Positions 1-8,191 of a stretch of 64,000 nt of DNA are shown here, piece after piece; within the stretch, counting starts at the first letter, position 1, and the number at the start of each line of letters is the position of its first letter. A program made the translations under genes and the position numbers. Below the pieces are notes generated by a model. That model saw only the letters and a list, made by a program, of their open reading frames with translations. It was not told where the DNA came from and searched no databases. Source of the DNA: Pelistega ratti (lineage in GTDB: Bacteria; Pseudomonadota; Gammaproteobacteria; Burkholderiales; Burkholderiaceae_B); the NCBI RefSeq assembly GCF_009833965.1, contig NZ_CP047165.1, forward strand, positions 868,001 through 932,000, in the 5' to 3' direction.

Positions 1-1647
1 AAACATCTTAATCACCAAGGCAGTCTTATTGCAAAAGGCACAACAACAAAAGCCAATGGTTGGCAATATTCAACAGCTACAACACCAACAACAACCAATA
101 CACCAATAGCTGCAGAAGATACTAATATAGCTACAGAAGATACTAATATAGATAGCATAGGTAATACTACTACGGTAGAAAATACTTTATCGACTACCAT
201 ATCAGCTGAAATCGTTGATCATACACCAAATAAAGAAACCTCCTCAGCTGAAATACCCCATCAAACACCTACTACTATAACCACTAATGAGACCACAACA
301 GCGATAAATACAAAAGAGAATACGAGTCCAAATCAACACACTGACCCTATTAAGCAAGAGACTAATCTTATTCATACAGCAGCTTTCTCTGTTGGTTCAT
401 GGACTCCTCCCACCCCAGAGCAAAAACAACACTATAAAACACTCTTTACAGCACTTAAAGATCAAAATGGGTGTATTGTGTTAATGCCTAATACAAAAAA
501 AACAATTGAACAAGATTGGAAATCCACTACCGTTGAAACCACAGGGGCTATTTGCGATAGTCAAGGGTATTTACATGGTGCAGGAACAATTTCACTTATC
601 CGTACAGATGGTGTTGCTCTAAGTGATAAAGCTAAACTATGGTTCCAACATGGTTTACCCTTTAGTAGTGAAATTCGAGATATACAGTTAGATAATCTCA
701 ATTTTATCAATACAGATAACAACCTTTATTTCTTCACTTATGGATCTAATACACAAGACAAAAGCCATTATTTTATTCCTACTGAATTAAAAACATACAC
801 TAATTTTCCTTTTTTTAATATACAGGATCATTTTTTAATCCTCACCGCATTACCAATGGATAATTTTAAAAAAGTAGATTTTATTCGTCCTCAAGTCGAT
901 ACGGCAATGCAACGTTTTATTAAGGCTAATCCCAACCTTAACTATGATTTCAGAATCACTTTCTTAGATGATTTACCTACTGATTTTAGTCTCTACGATA
1001 TAAATCCTCGGCTTTATTCTATTCGTATAGAGCGACCCTTATTTTCTAAAAAAGATACTCCTTGGCAATATAATTTAAAAACAGCTGATAATTATGTTTA
1101 TCAACGAGAAGAGCAACAACGCCGTAAAGCTTTTCGACAAAAGCAACAACTCGCCTACCAAGAGCAAGAGCGTTTAGAAAAATACCATTCGCTTAAAACA
1201 AAAGTAATTGATGAGCAATCATTACAGTCCATGATTTATCAGAATATTCGCTATACCGTACCTTTTCTTAGCACAAACTATGACAATCTTTATGAAGAGG
1301 ATTATGATGAAAAGTTCTCTAGTATTATTCATATTACAGATAGCAAAGATGGTCATGCTATTATTTCATTTCCTTATGAAATGCATTTACTGGATAAAGG
1401 CGACTTAGCAAAAGGTTGGTATTTACTAAAGGGACATCAAAAAATTGATAAAACAACACTTGATAGTAAAGGACTCCCCATCACCTTAGTAACATTAAAA
1501 GAAAAAGACCATATTTACCCTTGCCAAGAAGAAGGTTGTAAAGATATGCTAAATCCTACCGCCTTAATACGTTATACCGAAGGAATTCCAGATTGGGATC
1601 CTGTTAAAGCCAAAGCATTAATTGATGAAGTGGCTAACCATCATTAA
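1..1647 (+). CDS. Thr-rich hypothetical protein, 5' end outside window
   Basis: The reading frame is open from base 1 with no stop, so the gene starts upstream; about 548 residues are visible. The first ~130 visible residues are a low-complexity Thr/Asn/Glu/Ala-rich stretch that includes a near-perfect tandem repeat (AAEDTNI / ATEDTNI, about bases 106-147), typical of an extended linker in secreted or surface proteins. After it comes a folded-looking region starting near SVGSWTPPTPEQ (about base 388) that contains a Gln/Glu/Arg-rich, probably helical segment (about bases 1099-1200). An internal GTG at 478 is not the start, because the sequence before it is in frame and codes for plausible protein. 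I do not recognise the family. It ends 15 bases before the next gene and probably shares its transcript. Function unknown. Confidence 0.7.
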   Translation, partial: KHLNHQGSLIAKGTTTKANGWQYSTATTPTTTNTPIAAEDTNIATEDTNIDSIGNTTTVENTLSTTISAEIVDHTPNKETSSAEIPHQTPTTITTNETTTAINTKENTSPNQHTDPIKQETNLIHTAAFSVGSWTPPTPEQKQHYKTLFTALKDQNGCIVLMPNTKKTIEQDWKSTTVETTGAICDSQGYLHGAGTISLIRTDGVALSDKAKLWFQHGLPFSSEIRDIQLDNLNFINTDNNLYFFTYGSNTQDKSHYFIPTELKTYTNFPFFNIQDHFLILTALPMDNFKKVDFIRPQVDTAMQRFIKANPNLNYDFRITFLDDLPTDFSLYDINPRLYSIRIERPLFSKKDTPWQYNLKTADNYVYQREEQQRRKAFRQKQQLAYQEQERLEKYHSLKTKVIDEQSLQSMIYQNIRYTVPFLSTNYDNLYEEDYDEKFSSIIHITDSKDGHAIISFPYEMHLLDKGDLAKGWYLLKGHQKIDKTTLDSKGLPITLVTLKEKDHIYPCQEEGCKDMLNPTALIRYTEGIPDWDPVKAKALIDEVANHH

Positions 1648-1662
1648 TCCATGAGGTACTAT

Positions 1663-2649
1663 ATGAATTTCTTATCTAAAAAAAGTTTTTTAATTCCTAC
1701 TGCTAGTACGATTATTCTAGTAGCAGGATGGTTTATCACCTCTTCTATTGCTACGAATAAAGCAGAAGAAAAAATAAATACCTTTCTCTCTGATTCAGGT
1801 TTACAGTCCATTGTTCAGTATGATCATATTAAGGCATCTCCTTTTGGAACAGTAACACTTGATAAAGTAAGTATTAAGAAAGAGTCCCTACTAACAACCA
1901 TTGAAAAAGTCATTATTCATCACTATGAGAACACTGAAGACGCTAAAGCCATCGATATTGAAGCGATTGGTATAGATGACAGTAAAGGGATAATAGCCAT
2001 TACCCGTACCTTGGCACATGAGACGGCATATTTTAAACCAACCCTCTCTCATCTTCGACTTCAGGTTAATGCAATAGAAAATAAAGGAAGTATTAATGCT
2101 GACTACAATGTTCCCCATGTTGCACAATTCAATCTATCATTTGATTTAAATAATACTAAGCCTATACTTAATCTACTTAATCAAAAAAGCAAGCCATCTA
2201 CCAAAGAGTTCGCTTTTTCAATGGCAATGAGCGGTGAAAAAGCACTTGAAAAAGTCGCATTAAGTAAAGCCAATATACACATCAAAGATGACTCAGGTAT
2301 GGAACGTGTTGTAAATCTTTTTAAGCGCTATAACACAACCCCTCTTCCTTCAGAAGATATTGAAAAAACACAAAACAAACATTATCAGGAAAAAATTGAT
2401 GGTATTGTTAATGCTTGCTTATCTAACTTTAATCCAGACAATCAAGTTTTTATAAAAGTAGAAGATTCGAAAGACGCTTACCATAATCTCAAAGATTTTC
2501 TTTTATTAAAAAATCAATCATTAACCATCAATATAACGCCTGAACATCCAATTACAATCGATAGACTTTTAGGTGGTATGATTTTTAGAGGTATTAGAGG
2601 AATGCTTTACCAAAAGGATAATATTATCTCTATTGAGTTTTTAGATTAA
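1663..2649 (+). CDS. Membrane-anchored DUF945/YdgA-like protein
   Basis: 328 residues. The ATG at 1663 is preferred over the in-frame ATG at 1651 because GAGG (1653-1656) sits six bases before it. One N-terminal membrane segment (about residues 8-26, FLIPTASTIILVAGWFI) is followed by a soluble domain that should lie in the periplasm. The pattern of a membrane anchor followed by 'KAEEKINTFLSDSGLQ..' and a beta-rich region with 'SPFGTVTLDKVSI' resembles DUF945 (YdgA-type) and AsmA-like proteins. That is a weak family guess from layout, not a clear match. It follows the Thr-rich gene closely and is followed by a strong terminator, so the two form an operon end. Role unknown. Confidence 0.6.
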   Translation: MNFLSKKSFLIPTASTIILVAGWFITSSIATNKAEEKINTFLSDSGLQSIVQYDHIKASPFGTVTLDKVSIKKESLLTTIEKVIIHHYENTEDAKAIDIEAIGIDDSKGIIAITRTLAHETAYFKPTLSHLRLQVNAIENKGSINADYNVPHVAQFNLSFDLNNTKPILNLLNQKSKPSTKEFAFSMAMSGEKALEKVALSKANIHIKDDSGMERVVNLFKRYNTTPLPSEDIEKTQNKHYQEKIDGIVNACLSNFNPDNQVFIKVEDSKDAYHNLKDFLLLKNQSLTINITPEHPITIDRLLGGMIFRGIRGMLYQKDNIISIEFLD

Positions 2650-2668
2650 ACTTAATTTACCTTGGCTT

Positions 2669-2702
2669 AAATGGCGTAAGTAAATATTTACGCCATTTTT
2701 TA
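2669..2702 (+). terminator. Rho-independent terminator
   Basis: An 11-bp perfect stem (AAATGGCGTAA / TTACGCCATTT) with an 8-base loop is followed by a run of T. It lies 20 bases after the stop of the DUF945-like gene and ends that operon. Confidence 0.85.
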
Positions 2703-2811
2703 TGTTATATCTTTATACACAACCTAAATACCAACAATATTCTCTTATCATTTATCCTTTTTATTAGATACGGTAAAGAGCAACATCCCTCCTCTTTCCT
2801 CATCAATATAT

Positions 2812-3057
2812 TTATTCTAGCTCTACAATACCTAAAGATATTAAATACTGATATGTATTATCATAAAATTTACTTAAACGTGTACTATCAGTATCACTAC
2901 CTTTTGGAATCCAAATAACCATTCCTTGGCGTGCTCTAGTCAATAAGACACGATATGCATTTTTAGTAAACTGTCTATCCTCTTCTTTATTAATATTTTG
3001 CCACTTGCTTCCTTTAAAAGATTGATAATGCCATTTATTACTTTCATAATAAAAATA
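2812..3057 (-). pseudogene. C-terminal remnant of DUF2075 DNA/RNA helicase
   Basis: Reading the minus strand from 3057 gives 81 codons to a TAA at 2812-2814, bounded upstream by an in-frame stop at 3058-3060 and lacking any start. The peptide contains KNAYRVLLTRARQGMVIWIP, then GSDTDSTR and YDNTYQYLISLG. This is the C-terminal helicase motif VI region and tail of DUF2075 (COG3410) proteins, which are normally several hundred residues long. No other part of such a gene is visible, so this is a fragment. It lies downstream of the RhuM/Mod operon on the same strand, in an AT-rich stretch. Confidence 0.75.
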
Positions 3058-3266
3058 CTACGAATATCCTATATCTGTCTTATCATAAGATAAATTAATA
3101 AAGATATATTCCAAGCAAGTAAATAGTAATTTACCAAGGTACTAACAGGATAAGGTCCAAATATCTATAAAGTAGATATAAAGTAATGACAAACTAGTTA
3201 AAACTGCATAAACTATTTAATATATACATATATCTACTCTCATAAAATACGATATACAAGTTATAT
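3058..3266. other. AT-rich junction sequence without genes
   Basis: About 210 very AT-rich bases between two gene fragments (the DUF2075 tail and the restriction/helicase start). Multiple stops occur in all frames. It looks like decayed sequence marking where a larger segment was lost; I see no repeat or IS end here. Confidence 0.5.
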
Positions 3267-3344
3267 TTAAATAGCTTTTCTCTCTACCTGTGGTGCGCGC
3301 AAAGACAAGCACCTGTTGATATGGTTTTGAATTCTTGTGGTCAT
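3267..3344 (-). pseudogene. Truncated start of a restriction/helicase gene
   Basis: An ATG at 3344-3342 overlaps the rhuM stop (TAATG), the usual arrangement for a translationally coupled next gene. Only 25 codons follow before TAA at 3267-3269. The peptide ends in NRCLSLRAPQVERKAI. 'LSLRxPQ' is like the opening of type III-type restriction/DEAD-box helicase subunits encoded after mod and rhuM in similar loci (family memory, moderate certainty). The base composition drops sharply to AT-rich after about 3290, so the rest of the gene appears deleted. The coupled start makes a real former gene more likely than chance. Confidence 0.55.
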
Positions 3345-4384
3345 TATCCGTTTTCCTTATCCATTTGTTTTAATAGGCGGTCAAAATCGCTTTCAAACAA
3401 GCGGTCTTGCACAATGCGGTATTTTTCAAATTCACTTTCGGCATGCAATTTTGCCTGTTCATGTGAAATTTTTCCCGGTCCGGTCAGGATTTCATTGCCA
3501 TTGAACTCAAGAAAACCGTCCAGACGTTTTGCCCAATCCTGCATAGACATTGGGATTTTCCGCATTGCCTGGAGCTCAGCAAAATCTAAATAAAGAGAAA
3601 CAATCCGTTCAAGATATTTCATTTCAGTTTCGCTTAAATAATTTTTGGCAACAGATACATCAGAACGGATAATTTTCCCATTCGGTGCTGCATCCCAATA
3701 AGTCAGTCCCATATTTTTCTTATCGGCATCAGCTCGAGCAACAATTAACTCTGCAGCGGTATGTCTATGCACCGCCCAATGCAGTTTGTTTTGTACCAAA
3801 GCAAAAAACTCACGCGTAGTAGGTGCCTGTTTGTCATAATCAAAGGCTGTAGCATATAAATCTGTTACTTTCTGATAAAACTTGCGCTCGGACAGGCGAA
3901 TTTCACGAATATATTCCAGCTGCCGCTCAAAATATTCATCTGTAAACATATGCCCTTTTTTCAGGCGTTCCACATCCATCGTCCAGCCTTGGATAGTGTA
4001 ATCTTTAACAATTTGCCCTGCCCATTTACGAAACTGTACCGCCCGTTCATTATTAACCTTGAAACCAACAGCAATAATAGCCTGCAAATTATAATGTTTA
4101 GTACGGTATTGCTTACCATCATCGGCAGTTATTAAGTATTCCTTAATAACTGAGTCAGGAATAAGTTCGCCATCATCAAAAACCCTTTTCAGATGCTGGT
4201 TGATGGCAGGAATGGAAACATCATAGAGCGTCGCCATCATTTTTTGAGTAAGCCAAATATTTTCATTTTCATATCTCATTTCTACAGAATGGGAACTCCC
4301 TCCCGTGGCTGCAACAAATGTCAAATATTCCGCCGTTGGTGATCGGGTAATAGAAATCTCTCGTTTTTTTGCTGTTTTACTCAT
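3344..4384 (-). CDS. rhuM: RhuM family (Virulence_RhuM) protein
   Basis: 346 residues from the ATG at 4384, which overlaps the end of the methyltransferase gene by 8 bases and has GAGG just upstream; the in-frame ATG 14 codons earlier lies inside mod and is less likely. The N-terminal half holds the RhuM signature: 'ENENIWLTQKMMATLYDVSIPAINQHLKRVF', followed by 'KQYRTKHYNLQAIIAVGFKV' and 'RAVQFRKWAGQIVKDYTIQGW', a Fic-neighbour or DNA-binding-like fold found in Salmonella SPI-3 RhuM and in many restriction-modification operons. The molecular role is not established. Its position between mod and a restriction-like gene start suggests it belonged to the defence operon. Intact and full length. 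Confidence 0.85.
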   Translation of the reverse strand: MSKTAKKREISITRSPTAEYLTFVAATGGSSHSVEMRYENENIWLTQKMMATLYDVSIPAINQHLKRVFDDGELIPDSVIKEYLITADDGKQYRTKHYNLQAIIAVGFKVNNERAVQFRKWAGQIVKDYTIQGWTMDVERLKKGHMFTDEYFERQLEYIREIRLSERKFYQKVTDLYATAFDYDKQAPTTREFFALVQNKLHWAVHRHTAAELIVARADADKKNMGLTYWDAAPNGKIIRSDVSVAKNYLSETEMKYLERIVSLYLDFAELQAMRKIPMSMQDWAKRLDGFLEFNGNEILTGPGKISHEQAKLHAESEFEKYRIVQDRLFESDFDRLLKQMDKENG

Positions 4385-6071
4385 TATATCCCTCTTCAAA
4401 TAAAACACCTTGATTTCCAACCGCACTTTTACTATTTTTGGTTTTTATTGGGGTTGGAAAATTAATTTCAGAGGAAGCTGATTCCTCTTCAGACATAGGC
4501 AAATTAGCAATATTTAAACTGTAATCATCATGCCCCCATTCGCAACGAGCCAACACCATTTTAGGAATTTTTTTCAAAGAAAGATTCTCAAAGCGTTCAG
4601 CCGCTTGAACTATCGTGATACCACGCCAAGCCGCACAACACACTAAAAGGGTTCGGTTATCCCCTACTTCATCTGACAATACTTGCAATTGTTCCACAGA
4701 TAACGTTTGTGTCGTCACATAAATAAAATCACATTCACTGGAAAAGCCGTGTTGCCACCATAAAGTCTCAGATGGTTGATAAGTAAAGCCTTCTAGTTTA
4801 GCCAGTGCTTCCGCTAACATTTTAGGATTGTATTCAGGATTAATAATTGGATTACCCCATTTATCATTCACTATTAGAGTCGGCGCTAAGCGGTAATAAC
4901 GAAACCCACCACCGCCCTGCCAGTTCACCGCTTTAGAAATTCCACCTTGATCTGTGCCGTCAATCACCTTTTGCAAACGCGGGATAATATGGGTATGGCA
5001 ATGTTCACCCAGCTCGACCATAATCCAACGTTGCCCCATTTTATGGGCAACTGCACCGGTGGTGCCGCTGCCTGCGAAAGAATCTAGGACAAGATCGCCG
5101 GGGTTGGAGGCTAGATGAATGATACCTTGTAAGAGTTTTTCGGGTTTTGGGGTATCAAATACATCTTCAGCATTAAATTGTTTAACTTCCTTTTTTGCGT
5201 CTTGATTGTGTCCAACTTCTTCATGCAACCAAATTGTCAGGCTTATCATTCCTTCTTTAACTTCTGTGAGAAATTTTTTCAATGATGGGACATTATTACC
5301 TGTTTTCCCAAACCAAATACGATTATCAGCAACCAGCTCATTAAAACATTCTTTTGACGTAACCCAACATCTACTTTTGGGTGAATTAACTACATGCCCT
5401 GTGGGTGTAGTAATCGGATAATCATTTGCAGCAGAATATGTTTTTACTGAAAAGTCAGTTGATTTCCAAATCCCACGCAGATCATTATCAGGATTTTTAT
5501 AATGTGCTTCCGCCTCGTCCGTGCGTTGTAAAAGGTTAGGTCTCCAAATATCCTTATTTTTGGCATAAACCAAAATATAATCATGATTATCAGACAACCA
5601 CTTTGCATTATTTTGTGGCGAGTACTTTTTTTGCCAAATAGAATTGGAAACAAAATTCCCCTGCCCGAACACTTCATCACACAACACCTTTAAATAATGT
5701 GCTTCGTTGTCATCAATGGTTATCCACAGCAAACCGTCATCCGCCAGCAAACGCTTAATAATTTCCAGTCGGTCGCGCACCAGCCCCAACCAAATCGAAT
5801 GCTCCAGCCCGTTATCATAATGCTCAAATGCATTTCCAGTATTATATGGAGGATCAATATAAATACACTTCACCCTACCCGCAAACTCCTGCTCCAATGC
5901 CCTGAGTGCCAGCAGGTTATCACCAAAAATCAGCCGGTTATCAAACAGATCATTTTCCGACCGCACTTGCGTATGATACGACTTCTCCGCATCTTCCAAT
6001 AAAATCCGCGACTCCAGTTTCGGACATTTATCTTTGCTTATCCAAGTGAGTTCTAATTTTTGTTTGTTCAT
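4377..6071 (-). CDS. Type III-like (Mod) site-specific adenine DNA methyltransferase
   Basis: 564 residues. Beta-class N6-adenine methyltransferase layout: catalytic motif IV DPPYNTGNAFEHYDNGLEH lies near residue 73, and the SAM-binding motif I DSFAGSGTTGAVAHKMGQRW lies near residue 330, i.e. in the order IV then I. Between them is a variable region that would set the target sequence. The C-terminal ~170 residues are typical of Mod subunits. A ribosome site (AAGGTG) precedes the ATG, 11 bases after the upstream KwaB-like gene. The gene looks intact, but the restriction gene expected downstream is cut to 25 codons, so it now probably acts as a solitary methyltransferase. Whether it is active and what it recognises cannot be read from sequence. 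Confidence 0.9.
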   Translation of the reverse strand: MNKQKLELTWISKDKCPKLESRILLEDAEKSYHTQVRSENDLFDNRLIFGDNLLALRALEQEFAGRVKCIYIDPPYNTGNAFEHYDNGLEHSIWLGLVRDRLEIIKRLLADDGLLWITIDDNEAHYLKVLCDEVFGQGNFVSNSIWQKKYSPQNNAKWLSDNHDYILVYAKNKDIWRPNLLQRTDEAEAHYKNPDNDLRGIWKSTDFSVKTYSAANDYPITTPTGHVVNSPKSRCWVTSKECFNELVADNRIWFGKTGNNVPSLKKFLTEVKEGMISLTIWLHEEVGHNQDAKKEVKQFNAEDVFDTPKPEKLLQGIIHLASNPGDLVLDSFAGSGTTGAVAHKMGQRWIMVELGEHCHTHIIPRLQKVIDGTDQGGISKAVNWQGGGGFRYYRLAPTLIVNDKWGNPIINPEYNPKMLAEALAKLEGFTYQPSETLWWQHGFSSECDFIYVTTQTLSVEQLQVLSDEVGDNRTLLVCCAAWRGITIVQAAERFENLSLKKIPKMVLARCEWGHDDYSLNIANLPMSEEESASSEINFPTPIKTKNSKSAVGNQGVLFEEGYNE

Positions 6072-6082
6072 AACTTTACACC

Positions 6083-7027
6083 TTATTTATTAACCTTGGA
6101 TTTTGCAGCAGCATCAAATATTTCGTCATTGATAGGAGAACGCAAACGATCGTTATTAAGCAGTTTTAATAATAAATCTATTGTTTCTTCTTCAACTACA
6201 ATCTGCCCATTCTCCACCTTCAAATCCCATTTTTCTTTTTTATTGACAGCAATTAATTTTTTAAGATAATCAAGTTGTTTATAATAACTGGATTTTAATA
6301 TAGAAACCATTTTTCGCAGATGATGTAGATTATTGCCAACATACTGCTCAATCAATTCTATATTTTTAAAAGTCGCAAGATTTTTGAAATCGTCTATAAC
6401 TTCGGCAGACTTTTTCTTCATTCCTTCACGAAAATTCATGGAACTCTCAAACTGTTTCTTGCTCGCTATAAATACTGTCTCTTCATAAACAAAAAAATCA
6501 TAATTTGGATAAATAACAAAAACCTCTTTATCATCAGGATCAACCAATTCTTTATTTATAAAAAACAGAACCCCTTTTGAAGCCACCTTTTTAGGCTGTG
6601 TGTCCATATTGATTTTTTTCCAGGCATACAATTTTTTATCATCTTTTTCAAACAAAATAACATAAGCCCATGAATTAAGCAGATCTTTATGATTATCTAC
6701 TCTTGGATTATCAAAACCTTTATTTATTTCCAGCTCAACTTTTTCAAAATCCGTAATACCAGAATCAATTGTTAGCAATACATCATCACAGTCTGCATTG
6801 CTATAATCATATTTCTCAACATGAAACTCTTTCCCTTGAAGTTGATTTTTCAGGTAACCTTTAAAGCGAGTAGGCAGTTTTTTATCCATATCGACACGCC
6901 AAGCATGATACGAAGCTTCTTTGATAGCTGTTGGAGTCTTTCTTTTTATCAGCCAAAATGATACAAACCAATCATTAAAATTTTCTGCTTGTATTTCTTT
7001 AATTTGTTTTTTAGTATTTGTACTCAT
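6083..7027 (-). CDS. KwaB-like (DUF4868) anti-phage protein
   Basis: 314 residues, no membrane segments or signal peptide. The C-terminal third resembles the DUF4868 family, which includes KwaB of the two-gene Kiwa anti-phage system: 'NIELIEQYVGNNLHHLRKM', a Lys-rich helical stretch, then 'LLKLLNNDRLRSPINDEIFD'. Length matches KwaB (~315). Kiwa normally pairs KwaB with the membrane protein KwaA; no KwaA-like gene is present here. Its ATG overlaps the TGA of an upstream gene remnant (ATGA), so it was translationally coupled to a gene now deleted, and it is followed 11 bases later by mod. Family assignment is from memory and of moderate certainty; it could be another DUF4868 member specific to such operons. 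Confidence 0.6.
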   Translation of the reverse strand: MSTNTKKQIKEIQAENFNDWFVSFWLIKRKTPTAIKEASYHAWRVDMDKKLPTRFKGYLKNQLQGKEFHVEKYDYSNADCDDVLLTIDSGITDFEKVELEINKGFDNPRVDNHKDLLNSWAYVILFEKDDKKLYAWKKINMDTQPKKVASKGVLFFINKELVDPDDKEVFVIYPNYDFFVYEETVFIASKKQFESSMNFREGMKKKSAEVIDDFKNLATFKNIELIEQYVGNNLHHLRKMVSILKSSYYKQLDYLKKLIAVNKKEKWDLKVENGQIVVEEETIDLLLKLLNNDRLRSPINDEIFDAAAKSKVNK

Positions 7028-7128
7028 GATTTTTCCTTATCACTCTTATAATCAGAGTTTGAACGAATATATAGATAATGAGAAAGCCTATCTAAACAAA
7101 CTGTATCACCAGAACCAATAGGCTGCAT
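7024..7128 (-). pseudogene. 3' tail of a deleted gene, coupled to the KwaB-like gene
   Basis: A 34-codon frame from ATG 7128 to TGA 7024-7026, reading MQPIGSGDTVCLDRLSHYLY and then a charged tail. Its stop overlaps the ATG of the KwaB-like gene (ATGA), which marks it as the true end of a former operon member. It overlaps, in another frame, the end of the helicase N-terminal fragment, so the two look like the two sides of a deletion. I do not recognise the parent family of the tail. Confidence 0.4.
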
Positions 7129-7264
7129 CAATCTGATGTGGATTTAAATCTACTTGAGAATCAACTAACGTACTTGCTAGAGAATCAATACTTCCATTTT
7201 CCGCCTGACGAGTGAGCAACCAGACATAATATTTCACTTGATGGGGAGTAAGTAAATCTGGCAA
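7106..7264 (-). pseudogene. N-terminal fragment of an SNF2-type helicase gene
   Basis: Starts at a TTG (7264-7262) placed five bases after a perfect AGGAGG (7275-7270), and runs 52 codons to TGA at 7106-7108. The peptide has LTPHQVKYYVWLLTRQA then LASTLVDSQVDLNPHQIDAA. This matches the opening of SNF2/DEAD helicases found in restriction and defence loci, which continue with 'AxFAF..PL..GxxLADEVGLGKTIEAGL'. Here the sequence breaks just before the Walker A region and shifts to unrelated sequence. The strong ribosome site shows that the start of the old operon survives. Confidence 0.6.
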
Positions 7265-7559
7265 TATAACCTCCTATAAATAATTTATTAGAATTTATAT
7301 TTAGTTAAAATATTTTAAAATTATATTATAAAAAACCAACAATCCCTTCTTTATACTCCTAAACAAAAAATTCCTTCTACTTCCCCTATATATCCTTATT
7401 ACTTCACTCATAACAATCACCTCCTATGCCCTACCTCTTAAAACCATACTGTTCAATCCCCTTAATCAGCATTATTTGTATCAAAACAACAACACTCATC
7501 ATAAAAACCACTTTTTTCTTGCCAAAACTACTATTCTCATGCATAATTAAACTCTTAAC
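7265..7559. other. Gene-free AT-rich spacer
   Basis: About 295 bases between the defence-operon start and the tRNA genes. It should hold the promoters for both, in opposite directions; no promoter is clear enough to place. I see no repeat or attachment site. Confidence 0.4.
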
Positions 7560-7637
7560 GTGCCCGTAGCTCAGTTGGATTAGAGTACTTGGCTACGAAC
7601 CAAGGGGTCGTGGGTTCAAATCCTGCCGGGCGCGCCA
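7560..7637 (+). tRNA. tRNA-Arg (anticodon ACG), copy 1
   Basis: A complete cloverleaf can be drawn: acceptor GTGCCCG/CGGGCGC (with one G-T pair at position 2), D stem GCTC/GAGT, anticodon stem CTTGG/CCAAG with loop CTACGAA (anticodon ACG), T loop TTCAAAT and encoded CCA. The anticodon wobble A is expected to become inosine and read CGN codons. It differs from copy 2 by one base. Confidence 0.95.
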
Positions 7638-7668
7638 AATTTCATAATATATCTCCTTAAAAAGTTAA

Positions 7669-7746
7669 GCGCCCGTAGCTCAGTTGGATTAGAGTACTTG
7701 GCTACGAACCAAGGGGTCGTGGGTTCAAATCCTGCCGGGCGCGCCA
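7669..7746 (+). tRNA. tRNA-Arg (anticodon ACG), copy 2
   Basis: Same 78-base cloverleaf as copy 1 with a perfect acceptor stem GCGCCCG/CGGGCGC, anticodon ACG and encoded CCA. A 31-base spacer separates the copies and a terminator follows seven bases later, so the pair is probably one transcript. Confidence 0.96.
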
Positions 7747-7752
7747 GACAAG

Positions 7753-7786
7753 CGAACTTGGGGTATTCCCAAGTTCGTTTTCTTTT
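7753..7786 (+). terminator. Terminator after the tRNA-Arg pair
   Basis: A 10-bp stem CGAACTTGGG / CCCAAGTTCG with a 5-base loop is followed by TTTTCTTTT. It ends the two-tRNA transcript. Confidence 0.85.
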
Positions 7787-8191
7787 ATCCTCTTTTTGTT
7801 TCCCCATTTCAACAAAAGCTAGAACCACCCAATATCGTCTTTCTTACCCTTCTAACTTATTATTCAAGATAACGATATTCCCACGTCAACCCCCAAATTA
7901 AACAAACTCTATTTACCAACATATCTGTATTACCCTTAAAATATATAATGCGTAGCAAATACTTCACTTAAATAATAAGCGACTCCTATCTTTTATCCAT
8001 TCCACTCTCTTCCCAGTTTATTTTATATCTAAACATTACATACCCTCTCTTTCAATTCTTACCATTCAAATACTTTTAACATTTAATTTTTACTATCAAT
8101 TTCATTACACTTATTCAAGCTGATATAATAGACTTTCCATTTTTCTCTTTTCCCATAAAAGCATTTTCTATATACTATAAAAGGTTTTTAT
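7787..8191. other. Intergenic region upstream of the EamA transporter
   Basis: About 400 AT-rich bases without a credible gene. A TATAAT-like hexamer near 8125 may be the -10 element of the transporter promoter; its -35 is not convincing. Confidence 0.35.

Noticed and set aside
3321..3593. Plus-strand open frame antisense to rhuM
   Set aside because: It lies opposite a well-recognised RhuM gene and has no family resemblance or ribosome site.
7560..7746. tRNA-Arg pair as an attachment site of an integrative element
   Set aside because: No integrase gene and no second copy of the tRNA 3' end are visible at the other border of the defence remnants; only the tandem copy exists.
7616..7901. Open frames on both strands across the second tRNA-Arg and its terminator
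   Set aside because: They overlap a complete tRNA and hairpin; the peptides are translations of tRNA sequence.
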